A stretch of 64,000 bases of DNA from Bretschneidera sinensis. Its lineage: Eukaryota; Streptophyta; Magnoliopsida; Brassicales; Akaniaceae. The stretch is taken from assembly GCA_023935145.1 (NCBI GenBank), contig CM043697.1:57612501-57676500 (forward strand). The letters run 5' to 3'. The notes beneath the pieces were generated by a model, which saw only the letters and a list, made by a program, of their open reading frames with translations, had not been told where the DNA came from and searched no databases. This document shows positions 55,784 through 64,000 of this stretch, one piece after another. A program made the position numbers and the translations under genes. Position 1 is the stretch's first letter; every line of letters starts with the position of its first letter.

Positions 55784-56437
55784 ACATGTGGAAGTTGTAG
55801 AATTGGACTAAGTTTATTTGGTAAAATATAATTTTCCTTATTTTGTATATATATATAGTACGAATAAGATGTAAAACATTCACTAGACAATATACTCGTA
55901 TTTAATAATTATTTTTTTCTCTTAAAATTAGGATTATCTATAAATAATTATTTGACAAAAAAATCACTAATTTATATAAAAAGCTTTTTTTACAGACAAG
56001 AAATTATTATGTAATTAAATCAATTAATTTTTTTTTATTTCTCAAATAATTATGATTTAGTTTTACTCAGTAAAAGCAAGTTATTTAGAAAAAATAAAAT
56101 AAAATATGAGAGTCAGATTTGTTAAAGCTTCTATTATAATTGTTTTATTTATAACAACGATGATTTAATCTACCTCAACTCATGATAATAACTCTCCTTA
56201 TCCATGAGAAAGTAGTTTACCTAAACATTCGATCCTAGAACTTTAAGATGCCGAAATACCTATAACTTGATGTAATAACCACTAAATCATTAGTTGTTGA
56301 TTCTGAAAGCTCCTAACAATAAATGTACTACATATAATTTTTCTCATACATTTTTTTTTTTGGTAGTATATTGAATCTTTCCAAAGAATTTATTGAATGA
56401 AAAATCAAATGATATTTAAAAAATAAAAACAAGATAT

Positions 56438-57549
56438 TGTTAACTAAAAGGCAATCCAAGAGGGGAGTGAATTGTGTTTCAAAACTTTTTGCACACAACA
56501 ATTAAGTTCATATAATTATGAAATCAAGCAAGAACAACAAGAATTGAATTTCTGAAAATTAAAAAAATAAAGGGATAAGAAAGTGCAACTTGGTTTATAA
56601 TGGTTCAGCAATATCGGAATCTCTCCGACCCAACATCCACTCTTTTCAAGAAACATCAAAAGTGTTGCCCAAATCTTTACAAAGTTCTCTTCTAAAGAAG
56701 TACATTTTTAACACCTAAACACTTACAAGACTTACACCAACTCTTTCTCTTACAAGTGTTGAATATAAGAAGATGTTTTGTTACAATAAAGAGTGCAATA
56801 AATGCTTAGAACTTAAAGAAATTCTCTCCTATTAAGATAAAAGCTTAAAGATGGCTCAAGAATTAATTTTAGAAAGCTTTGAAGAGTAGTAAATGAATAT
56901 TTTGAGAAATTGACTACTCTTACCAGTTAGAAATGCTTATTTATGATGGGTATTTATAGTTCTAACTCAATATGGCCGTTAGACACAAAAAATGACCGTT
57001 TGATACAATATATTCTTTGTCTCGCGCCTCAATTTTAGAAAACTAGCTGTTATACATGACATGATAATCGGCTATGAAAAGAGGACAGTCATTTGTCTTT
57101 TGAAAAAATTAGGGTTTTGACTTGGACGAGAGAAGACGGCCAACTATCTTGATAGGCAGTCGATTGTGAAAGGTTACTTCCCTTTTCGTAGTCGACTATC
57201 CAGAAAAACAATCGATTGAACCCTTAAAAACTTAGAAAAGTTTCTTTGCTTCTTGAGAAATTTAAGATTTTAAATGATAAAAACATTTTGCCAAAAGAAT
57301 TTTAGAGCCAAAATAAAGCTAAAACAATAGGAGATAGAGATTACAAAGGATTTTAGCTACCTTAATCTATCTAAGCTTGAATATCTTCTTCTTTGAATTT
57401 GCATCCAAGGAGTGCCGTAAGGCAATGATCAAGTGAGCACACCTTCTTAAGATCGATCAAGAGGATTTACAACTTACAAAGCTTAGACAAAGGTAGTTAG
57501 ACCAAATTAATCTTGTTTTGTCATAATCAAAATGGATGTGGGGTCAACA
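56438..57549 (-). repeat. LTR (1112 bp), SIRE/Maximus-like copia
   Basis: TGTTAACT to GGGGTCAACA. The word GGCAATCCAAGAGGGGAGTG near the start and the AAAAATGAAGAGAT polypurine-like tract after it (minus strand, 57550-57563) are familiar from SIRE/Maximus-type copia LTRs; this is recognition from memory. It contains CAGTCGATTGTG, TAGTCGACTA and CAATCGATTG at 57165-57215. Confidence 0.65.
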
Positions 57550-57563
57550 ATCTCTTCATTTTT

Positions 57564-57819
57564 TATGATGACAAAACCTATAAGTAGTTTTAGATTATAA
57601 GTTAGAAAAGTTAACTACTTTTCTATACTAGGTAAGATAATTACTCCACCTAATTACATGAATCAAGAGTCCCTTCTCCCCTTTTTCTGTCAACAATCAA
57701 AAATATTAAAAGACGCTCCCTCTAAGTAGGAGCAACTAAGGAAATACTAAGTATGAAGATTTTTTAGAAAAACAGATAGAGTTTCCCCTGCTTTTCAATC
57801 AAAGCCTCCTTCAAACAAA

Positions 57820-57821
<2 letters not shown>
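57564..57821 (-). other. 3' internal remnant next to the 56438-57549 LTR
   Basis: Sequence of the kind found before the 3' LTR in such elements (GATGACAAAACC, CTCCCTCTAAGTAGGAGCAA words). It ends in the (TA)n; no coding domains remain. Confidence 0.45.

Positions 57822-57881
<60 letters not shown>
57822..57881. repeat. (TA)n microsatellite
   Basis: About 29 TA units, the longest in the window. Bases 57882-58429 hold nothing recognised. Confidence 0.95.
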
Positions 57882-57885
<4 letters not shown>

Positions 57886-58429
57886 CTATCATGAATATGA
57901 TGTAAAATAATGCTCTTTAAAAGGAATTCCACTAAAATCAAGGTTTTAATTGGGATTGCCTCATAAATCTTAAAGTACTTTATTTATTTTGAGGTATGTA
58001 TAGTTTAATTGTAAATTGAAATAACTTTGAGAGTCAATATTGCTTTAGTAGCTAGAATGATGTTTGTTGATTTGAGTTGAATGGACCATCGTGGAGGATG
58101 TTGTTGAGGTTGTTGTTAAGGATGATGAAGGTGAAGATGTTCCCTGCATAAGGAGAGGGCATAGTAGACTACCATGTCCTCTTGCTAATCTAGCTGACCG
58201 ACCTTTGTTGTGGATAAGAAGAAGAAGATGATATACTTTAGTACAAACCAACATCTATTAGTAGCATAGAATATAATTTCTACATGTTGACTTTAAGCTT
58301 TCAATACTTGTCATGGCTTCACTGGGGCCAAGGGCATCATAAAGACCATAACCTTGATAGCCAAGAATCATTTTCATGGCCCTAGTAATTTATATAGACG
58401 ATATGAAACAGAAGTGAAGGATATGTGCT

Positions 58430-58920
58430 TCTGTGACTTTTTGGTATAATTTGTACCCTCCATTTTGTCCCTTCTAAACCCTATAAATACCTTCTTTTTC
58501 TTCACCATTCTCACCAACTATACACCTAGCAACTTATTGAAACTCCTTTAGTTTTCTCAATATAAAATACTCTATTCTATGGGTTTTTTTTGGGATTAGA
58601 AGTTTTGTAAAAGGTTGGGTACAAATTCTTCCTCTCCGTTTTATATAAACCTTAGCCAAAATCACTTTCTTTTGTAATTGGTTCCAACTCAAAAAATAAA
58701 ATCAAATTTCTTGGAATTCATCATCCTTTCAAGGAGCTAAAGAACTTTGAGACACTATCCCCATATGGAAAATTCATTCTTGTGAGGTTGGTACTTTTTC
58801 TTATTTCTTGTCGATCTTTTTGCATTAGCAGATGAAGTAGCATGACTTTGATATAAATTCTTGGCTTCATTTTATTGATTCTTCTAGAATATGTTTTCTT
58901 ACTTCATTTTTCAGCCTCCA
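58430..58920 (+). repeat. LTR-like R1 family, copy 4 (partial)
   Basis: Shares with copy 3 the TATA box (TATAAATA, 58482-58489), the AGGTTGGGTACAAATT-type block and TTTTGTAATTGGTTCCAACTC. The 5' start and the 3' ACTCC block are not found. Confidence 0.45.
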
Positions 58921-59520
58921 TACGTCTTGATCACCTAACCAGAAATTGGCACCTGGCAGACCTAGAGGCATCACGATAATATTTAAACTAGTGGAATTAC
59001 TTTATTATGCAAGACTTGTTCTTTTGTATCAAAAATTTTGATAGGCACTTGCACAAAAGTTAAATCCAGTTGATTACAAGAGTCGTATAATCAGGCTATG
59101 AACATGAAACATAGAGATGACATATCCTCATAGGAGTAATAGGACACCAAGCAGTTGTTGGTAGTGTCCTGGGGGTCTAAGAAATGGCATTTATATGGCT
59201 TGGGTGATTTGGTGGACCTTTATAGCTCAAAAAGTCACTAGGATGCTACCCTCCCTCCATTACCACCTCTTCGAGGGTTCCAGACCCTTTTTATTATGAC
59301 AACGAGGTTATAGAGCAGAGTATCCAAACAGAGGTGGGCCAATAGGTACAGTGGGCAGAGCAACTCTTTGAGCAGAAGCTGAACCAAGGTATACAACGCG
59401 CGATAGCTCAAATCTGCCAGCAGTATGGCATACCACCTCCACCTCCTTCATTCACTGTAAGTAAACACATTAAAAACTTTAGACTTAAAACTGTATTACA
59501 ATGTGCATGATATACATGCC
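58921..59520. other. Region between R1 copy 4 and the tandem array
   Basis: At about 59345-59460 a plus-strand reading gives QWAEQLFEQKLNQGIQRAIA and QICQQYGIPPPPP, which could be a scrap of an element coding region. No domain was recognised. Confidence 0.3.
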
Positions 59521-60196
59521 CGTTAACACTTAACGGTTTTAGGGAAAAAAATGTAAAATACTTGTCCCGTGGATGAGCCGGGAGTACCCGTATGTTTGTA
59601 CCATAGAATATAAGTTTTGGTAACAAGTCTAATCAAATTCGAAACACTGGTTTGGATTTTATATGAAAAATTAAAGTTTTAGGTTTAAAGCGTTAACACT
59701 TAATGGTTTTAGAGGTAAAAATATAAAATACTCATCCCGTGGATGAGCCGGGAGTACCCATTTGTTTGTACCATAGAATGTGAGCTGTGGAAATAAGTCT
59801 AATTGAATTCAGACCATCGGTTTGGGTTTTATGAGAAAAGTAGACGTTTTAGATTTAAATCGTTAATATTTAGTGGTTTTAGGGGTGAAAATGTAAAATA
59901 CTTATCACATGGAGGAGGCGGGAGTACCCACATGTCCACACCATAGAATGTGAGTTTTTGGAATAAGTCTAATCGAATTCGAACCACCAGTTTGGATTTT
60001 ATAAGAAAAAGTAGACGTTTTAGGTACAAACCATTAACACTTAGTGGTTTTAAGGGAGAAAATGTAAAATACTCGTCTCATGGACGAGTCAGGAGTATAT
60101 GCATGTTCGTACCATAGAATGTGAGTGTGAGAACAAGTCTAATCAAATCCATACCACTGATTTGGATTTTTTCAGGCTTTGGCTTTAAACATTTAA
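59521..60196 (+). repeat. 170-bp tandem repeat, four units
   Basis: Units start at 59521, 59691, 59861 and 60032 (170, 170, 171). Each contains CGTTAACACTTA(A/G)(C/T)GGTTTTAG, GTAAAATACT, GATGAGCCGGGAGTACCC, ACCATAGAATGTGAG and AAGTCTAATC. Related in reverse orientation to 24565-25086. A partial unit may precede at 59462-59520. Confidence 0.93.
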
Positions 60197-60586
60197 AATG
60201 ATTTTTATTAATTTTTTGTAATTATTGAATATCTTGTGCTTTGATTGAGAAATATATTTGTAATGTCTATCTTGTAGTTTTTCTTTAACTTCTTTTACAT
60301 GATCCTTTCAAGGAAGCACAAAATTAAGATGTGAATGAGGCGCACTTCCCGAATTTGTCAAATATTTGATTATTATTATGAAAATACTATCATGAGAATT
60401 GTATTTTGCATATTTTTAATTAATTTATATAATTTAGCGGATTATGTCATTTGGTGTAATGATTGGGAAATTTATACTCTGAACAGATTAATCGAACATG
60501 TGATATATTTTTTTAAATTACCTTTATCTTTGACAAAATTTTCGTCACTGATGCTTAAAGAAGTCCGTTGCTGTAATACCTATATA
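60197..60586. other. AT-rich region, no gene recognised
   Basis: An open stretch of 87 codons begins at 60335, rich in Y, I and L, without a recognisable family. Confidence 0.4.
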
Positions 60587-60635
60587 TGTAAAGGGTAAAG
60601 AAGTATTTTAATAAATATGATATAGAGTTAAAATA

Positions 60636-60667
<32 letters not shown>

Positions 60668-62503
60668 ATGAGAAAATTTTAATTTTTATAAAACAATTCT
60701 TAAAAAAATATAAAAAAACATGGCAACTGGTGTTGCCACCTGTTGCCAAGAGAGGAGTGTGATGTTGCATGTAGGATAGCATCACAAAGTGGCGGCAACA
60801 TTTTGGGGGGGGGGGGGGGGGGGGGGAGGGTAAATGCTGAGTATGGATAAGTTGGTGTGTATATATATAATGTTAATTTATTTTATTACTTATCAAATCC
60901 TGTTTGGTTTTCTTTCAACTACGATTCAAATTACTCTCTTTCTTGCAACACTTGGGGACTGAAAGAAAGGTTGAAAGAGTAAAATTTTGAAGGGGTTTAC
61001 GGGAGAATTTTATAGAGGGTTGCATGAAGCTTAAAAAACCAAAAGGTAATAACGTAAAGTTTATTTTTGAAATTTAGCATACAAGAAATTTTCCGGAATT
61101 CAAAGTGGGAATTTTCAATGGGTGTGAATTATGGAAGAATTGAAGAATAAATTAGTAATTTAATATAAATATTATGTCAGGTGTTGACGATCAACAATCC
61201 GGAGAAATTGCTGAGAGGAGCAGGAAAGGCAAGGAGGTGATCCACGGTTAGCTCTAAGTGCTACGTGGCGAGTTAAATTTACTTTAAGTAATCAAGATAA
61301 ATATGAAATATATAGTGATAATATTAGAATAAATTATTAACTTATGCTTTGGTGGTAGATGAAAAATTGGCTGATAGGTATGATAGAAATAATGGACGTG
61401 TAGAAAATTATTATATGAGAAGTAATAATAAGTCGATTTAATATTAAAGTTGATAAATTAAATTCTTGACGAGCTATAGTGGATGATTTGATATGATTTA
61501 CGAGGAAAAGAATTTAGTAGAATTTTTCAAATAATAATTTGAGAATAATCAGGATAGCTAGTTTAAATGTCAAAATATATGCTTGTCTTTATTTTATTAT
61601 TCATATGCATATTTATATCATTATTCATATGCATATGCATGAAATAAAAGAACATGGAGGGCTGCCAGTCTAAATGGAAATAAAATAACCGGGAAAGCAG
61701 TCGGTCTAAATGAGAATAAAAGAACCGGGAAGGCAGCCGGTCTAAATGAGAATGAAAGAATCGGGAAGGCAGTCGGTTTAAGATAAAAACATGTTGACAT
61801 GTGGGAAGATGTTCCCAATAATAATAACATTTAACTTCACGCATTATATTTGCTTTAAATATTGATTGTTATTGCTTGATATGTTAAAGTGCTATTTATG
61901 ATTGTAAATCTATTGATAGAAAAATGAGTCTCATAGAGAGACAAATATGCTAAGGAAGAAATATGGAAATATGCTTGATGAGTAACTTAAGAAGAGATTG
62001 TGTAATAGGGGAATATTGAAATTGAGTAGTGATTACCGAATATTGTTATTGAATTATTTGAAGAAAAAAATGAATGAATATCGGAAGAATTTTTAGAAGT
62101 AATTAAATTATAAGATGTAACTAGGAGTATAAAATTAAATACTTCTTGTAAATTTAATTCATTGAGCTTGTAAAGGTCACTCCTAATTATACAATGATTT
62201 TAGGTAGCAGGCAGGACAGATAGTTTGGTGAGTTGAGGTTCCGACAAAATCATTTTCTGTAAGCCACATACGTGTCCACATCCTCAGACTAATGAGAAAA
62301 TAAAATAAATATTTATTTGTAAATATTTATGCATATGACGTTGTATATAATGTTTAAGTCAAGATCAGAATGATGTATCTCTCCTGTTGATCTAAAAATT
62401 TATGTAGGAGTTATTTTTCTTGTTACATATATGTGTCATGCTGGGATTTTCAAAATGTGACAACACCGTCTCGGCGGTGGCCATCCCGAGATGGGTTGTT
62501 ACA
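60587..62503 (+). repeat. 5' LTR of G1b (1917 bp)
   Basis: TGTAAAGGGTAAAGAAGT to GGGTTGTTACA, with intact TG and CA ends. It aligns with the reverse complement of both G1a LTRs. It includes a (TA)n near 60638-60660, the G22 run and a four-unit minisatellite, one unit degraded (61640-61785). Confidence 0.9.
60805..60826 (+). repeat. Run of 22 G
   Basis: Preceded by TTTT and followed by AGGG. The matching place in the G1a LTRs has no such run. Confidence 0.9.
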
Positions 62504-62507
62504 ATTT

Positions 62508-62519
62508 TGGTATCAGAGC
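62508..62519 (+). other. Primer-binding site of G1b
   Basis: TGGTATCAGAGC, exact tRNA-iMet type, four bases after the LTR end. Confidence 0.92.
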
Positions 62520-62599
62520 ATTAGGTTTTATGATTCTATAGACTGCATGAGAACTTAAAGAAGTGGAAGATCTAAATAAACTATATTTTAATACAGATT

Positions 62600-64000
62600 A
62601 TGAGGATGACACATGGATGTGTTAGCGCTAGAGGTAGAATTCGAAATCAAAGGGGACGTGGTAGACCCCCAATATTTAAAAGAACTGAAGCAAAGGGGAA
62701 AGCTGAGTCTGTGGTTCCTGCAAGGGAACATAATGATAGTGCAGCTAGTACTAGTAGAGCTGGGAGAGAATCTAAGGTTAGAAAGGATGAATTGAGAGAA
62801 GCTCTTAATCATGCTATAGAAAGGATGAATGCAGCTGAAGAAAGGGTTGATAATCTACAGAGGAGATTAGAGGAAAGGGGTAGAGTAGAACTTGATATGG
62901 TGAGATGAGAGGTTTATGAGGGAGAAGGTGTGTTTGCACGTGAGATGCAAGGGGATTATTTTGTGAGATTTCTCAAGCTTAAACCTCAATCTTTTAGAGG
63001 ATCTGTAAATCCTGTGGAAGCTGAGCAGTGAATTAGACATGTTGAGAAATATTTTGAAGTCTTACCAGTGACAGATAGACTGAAGGTTACTTTTGCTTCA
63101 TTTAGTATGGAAGGTGAGGTTTCACAATGGTGGGAAGATATTCTGCCAAGGGTGAGTACATAGGTGGAACAACCTTTAACTTGGAGTAAGTTTAAGGATG
63201 AGTTCTTTGCGAAATACTTTCCAGATACATTTTGAACCCAGCAAGAGAAAGATTTTATTCACTTAAGGCAGAATACCTTATCTGTGGCAGAGTATGATAG
63301 TATATTTATAACTCTGTCAAGGTTTTTACCTGAGTTAGTGAATACGGAGGAGAGAAAATGTAAACGATTTTTAGACGAGTTACACTATGAAATTCGATCT
63401 AAACTATCTTATATAGGCATAGGAAATTATGCTATACTAGTGGATAAAGCATTACAGATTGAGAATGATTTGATGGAGTTTAGAGGTAGGAGAAATTGGT
63501 TGAAGAGGTCTATATTTGAGGGACCTAGAGGTGGTAACAGTATGAGTGTACAAGGCCGGAGACCACCCCAGAAGGGGTGCTCCTTGTCACAAGGAACTGT
63601 AGTGTAGAGTTAGAGGCAAGCAAGATCTGTTACTTCTGTAGCTCAGAGTAATACCGATAGGACCCCCAGATTTGGGAGGCAAGCTATGGGAATTAGGAGT
63701 TATGGTAGAGGAGTAAGTATGCCACCAGGGGAAAGTGGTAATCTGATGTATGATCGAGAGTCAAAGGTTTGCTTTAGATGTAATCAGACGGGGCATCTGT
63801 TTCAGAATTTCCCTACGCAGATATGCTTTATATGTGATGAGGGAGGACATGTTATTGTAGATTGTCCAGTGAGGAAATCTACTGACGTAGGCATTGGAAG
63901 TGTTACGAGAATACCAATAGAGAGAGTTGGTGGATCAGGGAGTGTGCAGGGCAGAGGTCGAGGATCAATAGCTGAGAGAGAACGTGGCAGTCAGTTTCAG
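62600..64000 (+). pseudogene. Gypsy G1b gag, partial, with in-frame stops
   Basis: From ATG 62600 one frame runs 467 codons to the window end. Order: basic start with GRGRPP (near residue 23), a coiled-coil-like helix (ELREALNHAIERMNAAEERV), capsid core with VTFASFSMEGEVSQWWEDIL, TWSKFKDEFFAKYFPDTF, LSVAEYDSIFITLSRFLPEL and KRFLDELHYEIRSKLSY, an R/G-rich linker, and knuckles: CFRCNQTGHLFQNF (last Cys is Phe) and CFICDEGGHVIVDC (complete). Stops occur at 62906, 63029, 63161, 63233, 63604 and 63610; no frameshift was needed. Start chosen because G1a has the homologous ATG. It would build the particle; as it stands it is not expressible as one protein. Confidence 0.92.

Larger units (their letters stand above)
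60587..64000 (+). mobile_element. Ty3/gypsy element G1b, 5' part, cut by window edge
   Basis: LTR, primer site and gag in plus orientation; same family as G1a (18416-24057). Gag is in one frame to the window end, including the knuckles that G1a lacks. Whether pol follows cannot be seen. Confidence 0.92.

Overview
The window is AT-rich nuclear DNA of a flowering plant, most likely a eudicot. Evidence: Ty1/copia and Ty3/gypsy polyprotein remnants on both strands, primer-binding sites of the plant tRNA-iMet type (TGGTATCAGAGC and variants), TATA-bearing LTRs, short (TA)n and (ATT)n tracts, and no bacterial operon structure. The species cannot be named from the sequence. Almost everything is decayed transposable-element DNA; no full-length autonomous element with an intact reading frame is present. 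Only two short stretches look like host genes: a KEN/D-box small protein on the minus strand at 36.2-36.5 kb, and an ATG-started reading frame behind a good TATA box at 37.5-37.8 kb. A broken exon of a C2/SMP-type membrane protein lies at 14.6 kb.

Layout. 1-3.4 kb: copia element A, minus strand, gag and protease lost and RT and RNase H shortened. 4.3-6.6 kb: a minus-strand LTR with its polypurine tract, then copy 1 of a dispersed LTR family (called R1 here) and a Mutator-type transposase scrap. 9.3-12.4 kb: two minisatellites (49 and 53 bp) joined directly to the integrase end of a CRM-like gypsy element and its LTR. 13.7 kb: a 30-bp repeat. 15.4-17.5 kb: copia B, minus strand, LTR plus gag to the start of integrase. 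18.4-24.1 kb: gypsy element G1a, minus strand, two LTRs of about 1.96 kb but only gag and part of protease inside. 24.6-25.1 kb: a 161-bp tandem repeat. 25.1-28.8 kb: R1 copies 2 and 3. 29.0-33.2 kb: an unclassified minus-strand LTR element with a 495-bp internal triplication. 34.7 kb: a Mutator-like MITE with a 9-bp target duplication. 38.9-41.1 kb: a tandem TRIM-like LTR array with a copia A solo LTR nested in it. 44.8-45.9 kb: a second copia A-type solo LTR beside a hAT transposase scrap. 48.1-55.8 kb: a 2.5-kb solo LTR with perfect AAAAC target repeats, split by a full-length but dead copia element C. 56.4-57.8 kb: an LTR of the SIRE/Maximus style. 58.4-60.2 kb: R1 copy 4 and a 170-bp tandem repeat related to the one at 24.6 kb. 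60.6-64.0 kb: the 5' LTR, primer site and gag of a second G1 element, running out of the window.

How the parts relate. The three copia A-type LTRs (2476, 40047 and 44763) and the three G1 LTRs (18416, 22104 and 60587) allow insertions to be ordered and losses to be mapped. Many disabling changes are G-to-A or C-to-T, as expected of long-methylated repeats. The clearest new structures are the tandem TRIM-like array, the two inverted loci of the 160-170-bp repeat, the protease-to-LTR deletion in G1a, and the MITE.
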